From NCBI RefSeq assembly GCF_020535565.1, contig NZ_CP084758.1, forward strand, positions 186,001-250,000: a stretch of DNA of 64,000 bases, written 5' to 3'. Shown in pieces: positions 28,682 through 37,226 of the stretch. The DNA comes from Shinella sp. XGS7. Its GTDB lineage: Bacteria > Pseudomonadota > Gammaproteobacteria > Burkholderiales > Burkholderiaceae_C. Within the stretch, counting starts at the first letter, position 1. Each line of letters begins with the position of its first letter. The notes beneath the pieces were generated by a model. It was not told where the DNA came from and made no database searches. It saw only the letters and a program-made list of their open reading frames with translations. The translations under genes were made by a program, and so were the position numbers.

Positions 28682-28908
28682 ACCGCCCGATGACACACCC
28701 GATGAACATCGCCATCCATCTGGACGATCAGCCGCTGGAAGTGCCTGCCGGCACCACGCTGGACGCCCTGCTGGCCCTGCAGCAGCGCGCGCCCGAGAGC
28801 GTGGCCACGGCCCTGAACGGCCTCTTCGTGCCGCGCGAGGCCAGACCCGGCACCGTGCTGGGCCACGGCGACCAGATCCTGCTCTTCAAACCCATCGTCG
28901 GAGGCTGA
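28678..28908 (+). CDS. thiS: sulfur carrier protein ThiS
   Basis: A 76-residue ubiquitin-like protein ending in the required Gly-Gly (KPIVGG), whose C terminus carries sulfur as a thiocarboxylate to ThiG. The body DDQPLEVPAGTTLDALLAL and LNGLFVPREARPGTVLGHGDQI is typical. The ATG overlaps the thiO stop. An internal ATG at 28702 (MNIAIHLDD) would give the normal 68-residue length and is a possible true start. Confidence 0.9.
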   Translation: MNRPMTHPMNIAIHLDDQPLEVPAGTTLDALLALQQRAPESVATALNGLFVPREARPGTVLGHGDQILLFKPIVGG

Positions 28909-29234
28909 GATGCAACAGCAAAAACATGATTTGTCGCGGGGAGCGCAAGGCGGCGGGGTACCCCATGGCTCCGTGTCCTCCGGCCGCTGCGCGGCCTCCC
29001 CCTTGACCTGCGCCATGGGGTACCCCACCACCTTGCTTCGGCGAGGACGACAAGCGGTGGGCTGCCTCGGGGCATGGGTGGGGGCGGCCACGCAGGTCAA
29101 GGAGGAGACCGCGCAGCGGTCGGGGGACACGGAGTGGACGCCGCCGCCCATGCCACGAGGCTACGCCCGATCTGCGCCGGCGCCCTTGTTTCATGGGCTG
29201 CGAGTAGCGCGCCCCGTCATGGAAAGCTGAGATG
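28904..29234. mobile_element. 322-bp insertion flanked by 9-bp direct repeats in the thi operon
   Basis: The sequence GCTGAGATG occurs at 28904-28912 and again at 29226-29234; removing one copy and the interval restores a normal thiS-thiG junction. Inside are a perfect 14-bp inverted repeat GGGGTACCCCATGG (28955-28968 and 29013-29026) and a 44-bp imperfect inverted repeat (28969-29012 with 29091-29134, 4 mismatches). No transposase is present. A 106-codon frame (28910-29230) fills the insert exactly, but its composition looks non-coding. It resembles a small non-autonomous element. The terminal inverted repeats of a classic MITE are not at the very ends. Confidence 0.6.
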
Positions 29235-30038
29235 AGCCCGGATCCCCTCATCATCGACGGCCAGGCCCTGTCCAGCCGCTTCTTCCTGGGCAGCGCCGGC
29301 TACCCCAGTCCCCAGGTGCTGCAGGACGCGATCCGCGCCTCCGGCACCCAGGTGCTGACCGTGGGCCTCAAGCGCACCCTGCAGGCCGGGGACAACGGCT
29401 TTGTGGCCCAGGCCCTGGCCACCGCCCAGGCCCAGGGCGCGCGCCTGCTGCCCAACACGGCCGGCTGCCGCAGCGCACGCGAAGCCATCACCCTGGCCCA
29501 GATGGCGCGCGAGCTCTATGGCACGCGCTGGATCAAGCTGGAGGTGATCGGTGACGATCACACCCTGCAGCCCGATCCCTTCGAGCTGCTCGCCGCGGCC
29601 AGCACCCTGGTCAAGGACGGCTTCACCGTCTTCCCCTACTGCACCGAGGACCTGATCCTGGGCCGCCGCCTGCTGGAAGACGCCGGCTGCCCCCTGCTGA
29701 TGCCCTGGGGCGCGCCCATAGGCTCGGGCCAGGGCCTGCAGAACCTGGCCGGCCTGCGCCGCCTGCGCGAGCGCCTGCCCGATGTGCCCCTGGTCATCGA
29801 CGCCGGCCTGGGCGCGCCCTCGCAAGCCGCCCAGGCCCTGGAGCTGGGCTTTGACGCGGTGCTGCTCAACAGCGCCGTGTCCCAGGCCCGCAATCCCGTG
29901 GCCATGGCCGCAGCCTTCCGCGACGCGGTGCAGGCCGGCCGCCAGGCCTGGCGCGCCGGGCTGATGGCCCCACAGGACTTTGCCGTGGCCTCCACCCCGG
30001 TGTCGGGTCATGCCTTCCTGCTGGGAGGCCAGGGATGA
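29232..30038 (+). CDS. thiG: thiazole synthase
   Basis: A 268-residue TIM-barrel enzyme that forms the thiazole phosphate ring from deoxyxylulose phosphate, iminoglycine and ThiS-thiocarboxylate. Signature segments are RFFLGSAGYPSPQVLQDAI, KLEVIGDDHTLQPDP, VFPYCTEDLILGRRL, PWGAPIGSGQGL and VIDAGLGAPSQAAQALELGFDAVLLNSAV. The start is the ATG formed across the 9-bp repeat. It overlaps thiDE by ATGA. Confidence 0.95.
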   Translation: MSPDPLIIDGQALSSRFFLGSAGYPSPQVLQDAIRASGTQVLTVGLKRTLQAGDNGFVAQALATAQAQGARLLPNTAGCRSAREAITLAQMARELYGTRWIKLEVIGDDHTLQPDPFELLAAASTLVKDGFTVFPYCTEDLILGRRLLEDAGCPLLMPWGAPIGSGQGLQNLAGLRRLRERLPDVPLVIDAGLGAPSQAAQALELGFDAVLLNSAVSQARNPVAMAAAFRDAVQAGRQAWRAGLMAPQDFAVASTPVSGHAFLLGGQG

Positions 30039-31669
30039 AGGACTGGCTGCTCGATCCCCGGCCCCCGCTGATCTGGAGCGTGGCCGGCACCGACAGTGGG
30101 GGCGGCGCCGGCCTCAGCGCCGATGCCCGCGCCGCCGCCGCCCTGGGCGCGCACCTCTGCCCCGTGGTGGCCGCGGTCACGGCCCAGCACTCGCGGGGCG
30201 TGGAGGCCGTCCATGCCCTGCCGGCCGAGGCCTTGCGCAGCCAGCTGGCGGCACTGGCCAGCGATCTGCGCCCCGCCGTGATCAAGACCGGCCTGCTGGC
30301 CAGCGTGGCCGCGCTGCGCGAGCTCTGCGCCAGCGTGGATGCGCTGCGCCGGCAGGGGCCCGTGGCCCTGGTGGTGGACCCGGTGCTGGGCGCCAGCGCG
30401 GGCGGCGCGGCCTTTGCCGATGCCGCCCTGCTGCAGGCCTACCGAGAAGAGCTGCTGCCCCGCTGCGATCTGCTCACGCCCAACCGCGCCGAGGCCCGCC
30501 GCCTGCTGGGCCTACCGCCCGAAGACGCCAGCCCCGTGCCGGCCCTGGCCGCGGCCCTGCGCAGCCTGGGCGCGCGGGCCGTGGTCATCACCGGCGGCGA
30601 CGACGCCGGCCTGGCGCCGGACCTGGCCCTGGACTGGCTGGACGCCCCCCTGGCCAGCGGCTGGCTGGCCCTGCCGCGCCTGCCCTCGCACCACCACCAT
30701 GGCAGCGGCTGCAGCTTTGCCAGCGCCGCCGCCGCGGCCCTGGCCCGCGGCTTCGTGGGGCCGGACGCCGTGGTGCTGGCCAAGATGCTGGCCTGGTGCG
30801 CGGTGCGCGATGGCCATGCCGCGGGGGCGGGCGCCGGCCCGGTGCGCGCCACGCCGGGCTTTGTGCTGGACCCCGCCGCCCTGCCGGTGATGGGCTTTGA
30901 CGACGAGATCGCCCTGCCCGATGCCGCCACCCAGGCGCGCTGGGGCCAGGTCTTGCTCACCGCCGCCAAGGCCGCCGACAGCCGCGATCCCCCGGCACCG
31001 CTGGGCCTCTATGCCATAGGCGCCGACGCCCAGCGCGTGGCCGCCCTGGCCGCGCTGGGCCTACCCGAGCTGCAGCTGCGCTTCAAGAGCGCCGATCCTG
31101 CGCGAGTGAACGCCGAGATCCGCGCCGCCCTGGCCGCCGTGGACGGGCGCGGCTGCCGGCTCTGGATCAATGACCATGCGGCCCTGGCCCTCGAGGCCGG
31201 AGCCCGCGCCCTGCACCTGGGCCAGGAAGACTGGGCCGCGCTGGACCCGGGCCTGCGCGCGCGCCTGCTGGCCCCGGGCGGCCCGGCCCTGGGCCTGTCC
31301 AGCCACAGCCTCTGGGAGCTGGCGCGGGCACGCGGCCTGGCCCCGCACTACATCGCCTGCGGCCCGGTCTGGCCCACGCTGACCAAGGCCATGCCCTGGC
31401 GGCCCCAGGGCCTGGCCAATCTGGCCTGGTGGGCGCGCATGGCCGGGCGGCCGGTGGTGGCCATTGGCGGCTTGCTGGAGCCTGAGCAGGTGCGAGCTTG
31501 CGCCGCGGCGGGCGCGGCCTCGGCCTGCCTGGTGCGGGCCCTGGACCGGCCGGATGCGGCCGTCGAACTGGCGCGCTTCCAGGCCGCCTGGGCCGAGGGC
31601 CTGGCCGCGCCGCGCCTGCCTGCCGGCCCGCCCCGGCCCAGCCTGGAGGCTCAGGCCGGGAGCGCGTGA
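30035..31669 (+). CDS. thiDE: fused HMP-P kinase / thiamin-phosphate synthase
   Basis: A 544-residue two-domain protein. Residues about 10-270 are ThiD ([41 protein letters not shown], and the ATP/anion-hole motif [13 protein letters not shown]), which phosphorylates HMP-P to HMP-PP. About 320-530 is a ThiE-like TIM barrel ([69 protein letters not shown]) joining HMP-PP and thiazole phosphate. The fusion couples two consecutive steps. The extreme C terminus ([18 protein letters not shown]) overlaps the next, opposite gene by 19 bases. Confidence 0.92.
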   Translation: MKDWLLDPRPPLIWSVAGTDSGGGAGLSADARAAAALGAHLCPVVAAVTAQHSRGVEAVHALPAEALRSQLAALASDLRPAVIKTGLLASVAALRELCASVDALRRQGPVALVVDPVLGASAGGAAFADAALLQAYREELLPRCDLLTPNRAEARRLLGLPPEDASPVPALAAALRSLGARAVVITGGDDAGLAPDLALDWLDAPLASGWLALPRLPSHHHHGSGCSFASAAAAALARGFVGPDAVVLAKMLAWCAVRDGHAAGAGAGPVRATPGFVLDPAALPVMGFDDEIALPDAATQARWGQVLLTAAKAADSRDPPAPLGLYAIGADAQRVAALAALGLPELQLRFKSADPARVNAEIRAALAAVDGRGCRLWINDHAALALEAGARALHLGQEDWAALDPGLRARLLAPGGPALGLSSHSLWELARARGLAPHYIACGPVWPTLTKAMPWRPQGLANLAWWARMAGRPVVAIGGLLEPEQVRACAAAGAASACLVRALDRPDAAVELARFQAAWAEGLAAPRLPAGPPRPSLEAQAGSA

Positions 31670-32040
31670 CGGCCCTTCTCGGCGCGCACGCCCAGGGCCT
31701 TCATGAAAGCCTCTGGGCTGAAGCCCGCGCGGGCATGCTGCTGCTGCAGATGTGCCTTGGCCGCTTCCAGGGCCTGGGCATCGGCCCATTCCACCAGGGT
31801 CATGACCTGGATGCAGTCGCGCGCCGCGACGGCGGCATCCAGCTGCATCAGCACCAGGTGCTGGCGGCAGCCCGGCAGGGCGCTGAGCTGCCGGTCCACG
31901 CGCTGGACCTGAGCCATGAAGTCGTCCAGCACGGCCAGAGGCACGCTGAAGCTGTCGGCCCGGAAGACCGGGCCGTCGCTGGGGGTCAGGGCCGGTGCGG
32001 GTGCGGGTGCGCAGGAGGGGGTGGTCATGGGGCTGTCCAT
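31651..32040 (-). CDS. antibiotic-biosynthesis-monooxygenase-fold protein, likely SoxR target
   Basis: A 129-residue ABM-fold (dimeric alpha+beta barrel) protein ([49 protein letters not shown]). Proteins like it are small cofactor-free quinol monooxygenases, and some are known SoxR-regulon members in non-enteric bacteria. A sox-box-like dyad lies upstream in a promoter with a 19-base spacer oriented towards this gene. The start is at 32040 or the second Met at 32028. It converges with thiDE. Confidence 0.72.
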   Translation of the reverse strand: MDSPMTTPSCAPAPAPALTPSDGPVFRADSFSVPLAVLDDFMAQVQRVDRQLSALPGCRQHLVLMQLDAAVAARDCIQVMTLVEWADAQALEAAKAHLQQQHARAGFSPEAFMKALGVRAEKGRHALPA

Positions 32041-32101
32041 CGCTTGCTTGCTGCTGGGAGAGTGAGCCCGGGGCGCTGGGGCCGCCGGGGAGCTGCCGCG
32101 C

Positions 32102-32132
32102 AGTCTCAGACCTCAAGCAATGTTAAGGTCAA
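32102..32132 (-). promoter_or_regulatory. SoxR-type promoter with sox box
   Basis: On the minus strand: -35 TTGACC (32132-32127), 19-base spacer, weak -10 GAGACT (32107-32102). The spacer and flanks hold an 18-bp imperfect dyad at 32111-32128 (CCTCAAG-N4-GTTAAGG) resembling the enterobacterial sox box. The orientation fits activation of the monooxygenase gene by SoxR. Confidence 0.65.
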
Positions 32133-32145
32133 GGCTTTCGAGCCC

Positions 32146-32715
32146 ATGCCCCTGCCGCGCCCGCGGACTTGCCCGACCATGCCGCCTCCCCGCACACCCT
32201 TGCCCGAGACCTCTCCCGGCGGCCTGCCGGCCCAGCTCAGCGTCGGCGAGGTCGCGGAGCGCAGTGGCGTTGCGGTGTCCACCTTACATTTCTATGAGAC
32301 GAAAGGGCTGATCCGCAGTCAGCGCAACCGCGGCAACCAGCGGCGTTATCCGCGCAGCATCCTGCGCCGCGTCGCCGTCATCAAGGTGGCGCAGCGCACC
32401 GGCATTCCGCTTGCCGAGATCGCGGAGGCGCTGTCCACCCTGCCCAGCGGCAGCACGGCGCCCAGCCGGGCCGACTGGGCCCGGCTCTCGGCCGCCTGGC
32501 GCCATGAGCTGGACGAGCGCCTGCGCCAGCTGCAGCAGCTGCGCGATCAGCTGGACGACTGCATAGGCTGCGGCTGCCTCTCCCTGGACCGCTGCCGCCT
32601 GCGCAACCCGGCCGACACCCTGGGCCAGGCCGGCCCCGGGGCCGCAGCGACTGCGGGCCGATTGACCCGGCCGCCGCTCAGCCCAGCGCGGGCCGCTCAG
32701 CGCGCCACTGCGTGA
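32146..32715 (+). CDS. soxR: redox-sensitive transcriptional activator SoxR
   Basis: A 189-residue MerR-family regulator with the [2Fe-2S] signature [12 protein letters not shown] at residues about 139-150 (CxxCxCxxxxxC). The MerR DNA-binding part is [45 protein letters not shown]. It senses redox-cycling compounds. The N terminus before LSVGEVA is about 31 residues longer than usual; a start at 32179 is possible. The C-terminal tail overlaps the yciI-like gene by 38 bases. Confidence 0.92.
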   Translation: MPLPRPRTCPTMPPPRTPLPETSPGGLPAQLSVGEVAERSGVAVSTLHFYETKGLIRSQRNRGNQRRYPRSILRRVAVIKVAQRTGIPLAEIAEALSTLPSGSTAPSRADWARLSAAWRHELDERLRQLQQLRDQLDDCIGCGCLSLDRCRLRNPADTLGQAGPGAAATAGRLTRPPLSPARAAQRATA

Positions 32716-32998
32716 TGCGAAAGGGGTGCAGCTCGCCGCTGAGCACGCCCTGCGCCACGGCCGGGTCCGCCCGCATCAGGGCCAGGGCGCGGCTCTCGCT
32801 ATCGGCCTGCAGCAGGACCAGGGCGAAGGCCTCATGGTCCAGGATCTGGCTGCGCCCGGCCAGCAGCAGCGCGCCCTGCTCCATCAGGCGCTGCAGATAG
32901 CCCAGATGGGCGCCGATGGCCTCAGCCTCTTGCTGGGTGGGGCCGGTGGCATGCATATCGGGCCGGACCGGGTCGAGTCGGAGCAGGAAATGCGGCAT
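32678..32998 (-). CDS. YciI family protein
   Basis: A 106-residue YCII-related protein, a ferredoxin-like fold with a conserved His/Asp pair ([59 protein letters not shown]). Function in this family is poorly known. It overlaps the soxR frame end and is divergent from the esterase gene with a 31-base spacer. Confidence 0.75.
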   Translation of the reverse strand: MPHFLLRLDPVRPDMHATGPTQQEAEAIGAHLGYLQRLMEQGALLLAGRSQILDHEAFALVLLQADSESRALALMRADPAVAQGVLSGELHPFRITQWRAERPALG

Positions 32999-33029
32999 GG
33001 CGGGGCGGCCTCGCTAGGATGGCGGCTTC

Positions 33030-33722
33030 ATGAATCAAGGCCCCAGCATGACACTCGAGACCCTGGAATTGCAAACCGAGGCAAACCCGACCGCCAGCAT
33101 CATCGTGCTGCACGGCCTGGGCGCCGATGGCCACGACTTCGAACCGGTCTGCCAGGCCCTGGACCTGCGCCCCCTGCTGGCCGGCGGCGCCGGTCTGCGC
33201 TTTGTGCTGCCGCACGCGCCGGTGATCCCGGTCACCATCAATGGCGGCCATCCCATGCCGGCCTGGTATGACATCCGCGACGCCGATCTGGACCAGCGCG
33301 AGGACCCCGTGGGCCTGCGCCGCTCGCAGACGGCCATCGAGGCCCTGATCGAGCGCGAGATTGAGCGCGGCGTGGCGCCCGAGCGTATCGTGCTGATGGG
33401 TTTCTCCCAGGGCTGCGCCATGAGCCTGATGACGGGCCTGCGCTACGGCCAGCGCCTGGCCGGCCTGGTGGGCCTCTCGGGCTATCTGCCCCTGCTGGCC
33501 AGCACCGAGGCCGAGCGCAGCGCGGCCAACCAGGCCACGCCCATCTTTCTGGCGCACGGCCGCAACGACGCGGTCGTGCCCCTGGCCCGCGCCCACGCCG
33601 CCCGCGAGGAGCTGCTGCGCCTGGGCTACACGGTGCAGTGGCAGGACTACGCCATGGGGCACGAGGTGCACCCGGACGAGATCGAGGCCCTGCAGGCCTG
33701 GCTGCTGCGCGTGCTGGGCTGA
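33030..33722 (+). CDS. alpha/beta-hydrolase carboxylesterase (phospholipase/carboxylesterase family)
   Basis: A 230-residue serine hydrolase with the nucleophile motif GFSQG in IVLMGFSQGCAMSLMTGLRY. The oxyanion-hole segment is IIVLHGLGADGHDF, and the expected Asp (HGRNDAVVPLARA) and His (YAMGHEVHPDE) of the triad are present. This matches the acyl-protein-thioesterase/EstB group, which hydrolyses short esters. AGGA lies upstream of the chosen ATG; a second ATG at 33048 (MTLETLEL) is equally plausible. Confidence 0.88.
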   Translation: MNQGPSMTLETLELQTEANPTASIIVLHGLGADGHDFEPVCQALDLRPLLAGGAGLRFVLPHAPVIPVTINGGHPMPAWYDIRDADLDQREDPVGLRRSQTAIEALIEREIERGVAPERIVLMGFSQGCAMSLMTGLRYGQRLAGLVGLSGYLPLLASTEAERSAANQATPIFLAHGRNDAVVPLARAHAAREELLRLGYTVQWQDYAMGHEVHPDEIEALQAWLLRVLG

Positions 33723-33732
33723 GTGCGGACGA

Positions 33733-34173
33733 TCAGGCCGGCTTGCGCCCGGCCTGGGCCTCGGCCAGCAAGAGCTGGCAGCGCTCCTCGTGCTGGGCGA
33801 TCTCGGCCAGGGTGATCTGCAAATCGTCGAACTGCTGCTCCAGCTGGCGGCGGTGCTGACCCAGCACCTCCAGAAAGGCCTTGAGCTGGGGCGCGGTGTC
33901 GGAGGCCGAGTCGTACATATCGATCAGCTGCTTGACCTCCTGCAGGCTCAGGCCCAGGCGCTTGCCGCGCAGGGTGAGCTTGAGCCGGGTGCGGTCGCGC
34001 TGGGTGTAGACGCGGTTGCGGCCGGCGCGCCCGGGCTCCAGCAGGCCCATGTCCTCGTAGAAGCGGATGGCGCGGGGCGTGATGTCGAACTCCGCGGCCA
34101 GCTCGGTGATGGTGTAGAGCCGGCCCTCGCCGGCCGGGCTCGCGCTGGCAGTCGCATCGGTGTCAGGAGACAT
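33733..34173 (-). CDS. MerR-family transcriptional regulator (LiuR-like)
   Basis: A 146-residue MerR protein: LYTITELAAEFDITPRAIRFYEDMGLLEPGR, GRNRVYTQRDRTRLKLTLRGKRLGLSLQEVKQLIDMY, then a dimer coil with no metal cysteine motif (a single Cys at RCQLLL). This is the pattern of the LiuR/acyl-CoA-type MerR regulators rather than metal sensors. It is divergent from a metallo-beta-lactamase-fold gene across a spacer with an ACGTTAACGT palindrome. A role in fatty or branched-chain acyl metabolism is inference from family resemblance. Confidence 0.82.
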   Translation of the reverse strand: MSPDTDATASASPAGEGRLYTITELAAEFDITPRAIRFYEDMGLLEPGRAGRNRVYTQRDRTRLKLTLRGKRLGLSLQEVKQLIDMYDSASDTAPQLKAFLEVLGQHRRQLEQQFDDLQITLAEIAQHEERCQLLLAEAQAGRKPA

Positions 34174-34191
34174 GGCGGCAGGCTTGTAATA

Positions 34192-34212
34192 TGACGTTAA
34201 CGTAAACGTAAG
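34192..34212. promoter_or_regulatory. probable MerR/LiuR operator
   Basis: The divergent spacer contains the palindrome ACGTTAACGT (34194-34203) followed by another ACGTAA unit, giving a phased ACGT repeat (TGACGTTAACGTAAACG). It is the only AT-rich symmetric element between the MerR and the MBL-fold genes and resembles published LiuR-type sites. Confidence 0.6.
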
Positions 34213-34230
34213 TCTAAGGCAGGCGAGCTG

Positions 34231-35346
34231 ATGGCCAATCCGCGCGAATCCGAACTGAGCTATCCCCTGGGCGAGGCCCTGCCCGCGCCGGGCGAGGCGC
34301 TGGAACTGGCCCCGGGCCTGCGCTGGGTGCGCATGGCCCTGCCCTTCGCCCTGGACCACATCAACCTCTGGCTGCTGCGCGATGAGATCGAAGGCCGCTC
34401 AGGTTGGACCATCGTGGACTGCGGCATCCACAACGAGGCCAGCCAGGCCCAGTGGGAACAGATCTTCGCCCGGCATCTGGACGGCCTGCCGGTGCTGCGC
34501 GTGATCGTCACGCACTTTCACCCCGATCACATGGGCCTGGCGCATTGGCTGACCGAGAAGTGGAGCGGACGCGCCGCCGGGCCGCGCAGCGGCGCGGCCG
34601 CAAACGTGGGGGCCGACCATGAGTGCCGCTTGTGGATCAGCGCCACGGACTACAACCTGGCGCGTGTGGCCAGCGGCTCCACCGTGGGCATGGGTGGCGA
34701 GGCCGCGGCGACCTTCTTCGGCAGCCATGGCCTGACGGACCCGGACTCGCTGGCCAAGATCCGTGGCCGCGCCAGCTACTACCCCAGCATGGTGCCCCAG
34801 GTGCCGGCGGCCTACCGCCGCCTGATGGACGGCCAGCGTCTGCGCATCGGCGCGCATGAGTGGCGCTGCCTGGTAGGCTACGGCCATGCGCCGGAGCACA
34901 TCAGCCTGTTCAGCGAGAGCCTGGGCGTGCTGATCTCGGGCGATATGGTGCTGCCGCGCATCTCCACCAATGTCTCGGTGGTGGATGTGGAGCCCGAGGC
35001 CGATCCCCTGCGCCTGTACCTGGACTCGCTGGAGCGCCTGCTGGCCCTGCCCGACAGCACCCTGGTGCTGCCGGCCCATGGCAAGCCCTTCAAGGGCCTG
35101 CACGCCCGCATCGATCAGCTGCGCGAGCACCATGCCGAGCGTCTGGAAGATGTGCTGGGCGCCTGCCGCGCCAAGCCCTGCCATGCGGCCGAGCTGCTGG
35201 ACCTGCTGTTCAAGCGCAAGCTGGATCTGCACCAGACCACCTTCGCCATGGGCGAGTCGGTGGCGCACCTGAACGCGCTCTGGCTGGAAGGCCGTCTGCG
35301 GCGCGAACGCGGTGCCGACGGTATCTACCGCTTCAGCACGGTCTGA
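34231..35346 (+). CDS. metallo-beta-lactamase-fold hydrolase
   Basis: A 371-residue MBL-fold protein with the metal motif THFHPDHMG (HxHxDH). It has DCGIHN before it, a third-ligand region VGYGHAPEHISLFSE, then GDMVLPRISTNVS and a winged C-terminal extension of the LACTB2 type (AAELLDLLFKRKLDLHQTTFAMGESVAHLNAL). About 18 extra residues (SGRAAGPRSGAAANVGADHE) sit between LTEKW and CRLWISATDY where relatives are continuous; they are encoded by a GC-rich inverted repeat. Acting on a thioester or similar is possible; the substrate is unknown. It is probably controlled by the divergent MerR. Confidence 0.85.
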   Translation: MANPRESELSYPLGEALPAPGEALELAPGLRWVRMALPFALDHINLWLLRDEIEGRSGWTIVDCGIHNEASQAQWEQIFARHLDGLPVLRVIVTHFHPDHMGLAHWLTEKWSGRAAGPRSGAAANVGADHECRLWISATDYNLARVASGSTVGMGGEAAATFFGSHGLTDPDSLAKIRGRASYYPSMVPQVPAAYRRLMDGQRLRIGAHEWRCLVGYGHAPEHISLFSESLGVLISGDMVLPRISTNVSVVDVEPEADPLRLYLDSLERLLALPDSTLVLPAHGKPFKGLHARIDQLREHHAERLEDVLGACRAKPCHAAELLDLLFKRKLDLHQTTFAMGESVAHLNALWLEGRLRRERGADGIYRFSTV

Positions 35347-35612
35347 GCACCTGGCGGGACAAGAGAGAGTGGGCGTGTGAGGAGTCAGCGACCGCCGCCA
35401 CCGGCAATTCCGGTGGCGGCGGGCTGAGCCTTCTTGGCATCAACTTTTCGGCGCCTGGTGTTTCGCCCCCAAGGGGCGGTTCGGCAACCGGGAGGTGGCG
35501 GTCGGACCGACCAGCCTCAGATGCGTCGTGATGACAGCACGTGGCCGGGAGTGTGCTTGGCGGGAGCGCCCCCGGCAAGCCCCCCAGAAGTAGGAAGCAG
35601 TCGCACTCAGGC
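35347..35612. other. non-coding spacer with strong hairpin and repeat-like sequence
   Basis: No gene seen. A perfect 13-bp stem-loop CCGCCGCCACCGG-CAATT-CCGGTGGCGGCGG lies at 35392-35422 and may end the MBL-gene transcript. Further on, CGCCCCCAAGGGGCGG (about 35466-35481) resembles the palindromic core of the dispersed repeats at 45.4 and 48.4 kb. Confidence 0.6.
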
Positions 35613-36425
35613 CTAGGGCTCCAGCGTGGGCAGGGTCACCTCGCGCAGGCGCTGGCGGGCCGTTTCGTAGTCCGGCATGACCGAGGCCACCACGGCCCAG
35701 AAGCGCGGACTGTGGTTCATCTCGTGCAGATGGGCCATTTCATGGGCCACCACATAGTCGATCAGCTCCGGCGCCAGCAGGATCAAGCGCCAGCTCAGGC
35801 GGATCGCGCCGCTGGCGCTGGCGCTGCCCCAGCGGGTCTGGGCATTGCTGAGCGAGAGGCGCGTGTAGCGCACAGACAGGGCCGCGGCATAGTGCCGGCA
35901 GCGCTGCTCGAACAGGGCGCGGGCCCGGCCAGCCAGCCAGGCCAGGGCGGCCTCGCGCACCTGGGCAGGGTCCGCCTCGGCGGGCAGGCCCAGATGCAGC
36001 TCGCGGCTCGCGGGCTCGTAGCGCGCCAGACCGCCCAGGCGCAGGGTCAGGACCTGCCCCAGATAGGGCAGCTGCCCGCCTTCGCCCCACAGCACCTGGG
36101 CGGCATGCTGGCGGCGCGCCCGCTCCTGCTGCTCCGCTAACTTGCGCAGAATCCAGTCCTGCTTGCCACGCAGGGCGGCCTCGATCTCGGGCAGGCCCAC
36201 CCAGCGCGGCGCGCTGACCTTCAGGCCCTCGGCGCTGACGGTGAAGCCGATGGAACGGCGCCGGGCGCGGCGCAGCTCATAGCGCACGGCCCGGTCGCCC
36301 AGCAGCAGGCTACGCGGACGCGGGGCGGCCGGCGTGGCCGGCGTGGCTGCGGGCGGCTCGATCTCGCGGAACAGGGACAACTGGCTGGACTTGAAGAGGC
36401 CGGCCAGTCGCTTGCTCAGCGTCAT
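35613..36425 (-). CDS. YgjP-like metal-dependent hydrolase (M48-related, DUF45)
   Basis: A 270-residue protein whose C-terminal half carries the zinc motif VVAHEMAHLHEMNHSPRFW (HExxH plus downstream His), preceded by TRWGSASASGAIRLSWRLILLAPELIDYV, both diagnostic for the YgjP/DUF45 family. The N-terminal half is RYELRRARRRSIGFTVSAEGLKVSAPRW. The exact substrate is unknown. It starts a leftward run: it sits 18 bases after plsC. Confidence 0.88.
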   Translation of the reverse strand: MTLSKRLAGLFKSSQLSLFREIEPPAATPATPAAPRPRSLLLGDRAVRYELRRARRRSIGFTVSAEGLKVSAPRWVGLPEIEAALRGKQDWILRKLAEQQERARRQHAAQVLWGEGGQLPYLGQVLTLRLGGLARYEPASRELHLGLPAEADPAQVREAALAWLAGRARALFEQRCRHYAAALSVRYTRLSLSNAQTRWGSASASGAIRLSWRLILLAPELIDYVVAHEMAHLHEMNHSPRFWAVVASVMPDYETARQRLREVTLPTLEP

Positions 36426-36443
36426 GTCCGGCGGCCTTGCTGC

Positions 36444-37226
36444 TCAGGCCCGGCTGGCAGCCGGCTGCGGCGCGGTGCCGGCATAGGCCTCGGGGTCCAG
36501 GCGCTGCATCTCGCCTTCGATCCAGGCCTGCACCTCGCGCATCATCTCGGCCGGTTCACGGCCGAGGGGCGAGATGGGCTTGCCGATGGAGATGTCCACC
36601 ACGCCCGGGCGCAGCAGAAAGCTCTTGCGCGGCCAGCAGCGGGCCGAGGTGGTGGCAATGGGCACCACGGGCACGCCGGTCTCGATGGACAGGCGGGTGC
36701 CGCCGGTCTTGTACTCGCCCACCTTGCCGCGGGCGATGCGGGTGCCCTCGGGGAACATGATGACCCAGTGGCCCAGCGCCGCCAGGCGCTTGCCCTGGGC
36801 AGCCACCTTGTTCCAGGCCTCGCTGCGCTTGCTGCGGTCGATATGGATCATGTCCATGCGCGCCATGGCCCAGCCGAAGAAGGGGATGTAGAGCAGCTCG
36901 CGCTTGAACACATAGGCCAGCGGGTGCGTCATCAGCGAGGGATAGGCAAAGGTCTCCCAGGTGCTCTGATGCTTGGAGAGCAGGATCACGGCCGAGGTGC
37001 GCTCGGCCGCGCTGGGCAGGTTCTCCATGCCCTGGATGCGCCAGCGCACGCCGCAGATATAGCGGGCGCCATAGGTGGCCAGACGCAGCCAGAAGATGCA
37101 GGTCCAGTAGACCGGGTTGCCGCGCACGAAGACCGAGATCAGCACCACCACCAGAGCGACCGGCACCACGGTCAGCAGCATCCACAGCATGAACAGCGCC
37201 GAGCGCAGGGCGTAAAACAGGATCAA
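36444..37226 (-). CDS. plsC: 1-acyl-sn-glycerol-3-phosphate acyltransferase
   Basis: A 260-residue membrane acyltransferase making phosphatidic acid. N-terminal helices (about 5-30) precede the acyltransferase motif I SKHQSTWETFA, motif FFGWAMARMDMIHIDR and motif III MFPEGTRIARG. Motif I has Glu where the classical HX4D has Asp, a variant seen in betaproteobacteria. It overlaps gmhB by 4 bases (ATGA), so the block gmhB-plsC-ygjP is one operon. Confidence 0.92.
   Translation of the reverse strand: MILFYALRSALFMLWMLLTVVPVALVVVLISVFVRGNPVYWTCIFWLRLATYGARYICGVRWRIQGMENLPSAAERTSAVILLSKHQSTWETFAYPSLMTHPLAYVFKRELLYIPFFGWAMARMDMIHIDRSKRSEAWNKVAAQGKRLAALGHWVIMFPEGTRIARGKVGEYKTGGTRLSIETGVPVVPIATTSARCWPRKSFLLRPGVVDISIGKPISPLGREPAEMMREVQAWIEGEMQRLDPEAYAGTAPQPAASRA

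Noticed and set aside
28910-29230. 106-codon frame filling the insert in the thi operon
   Set aside because: The insert consists largely of inverted repeats, and the translation has no recognisable pattern; better read as a mobile repeat.
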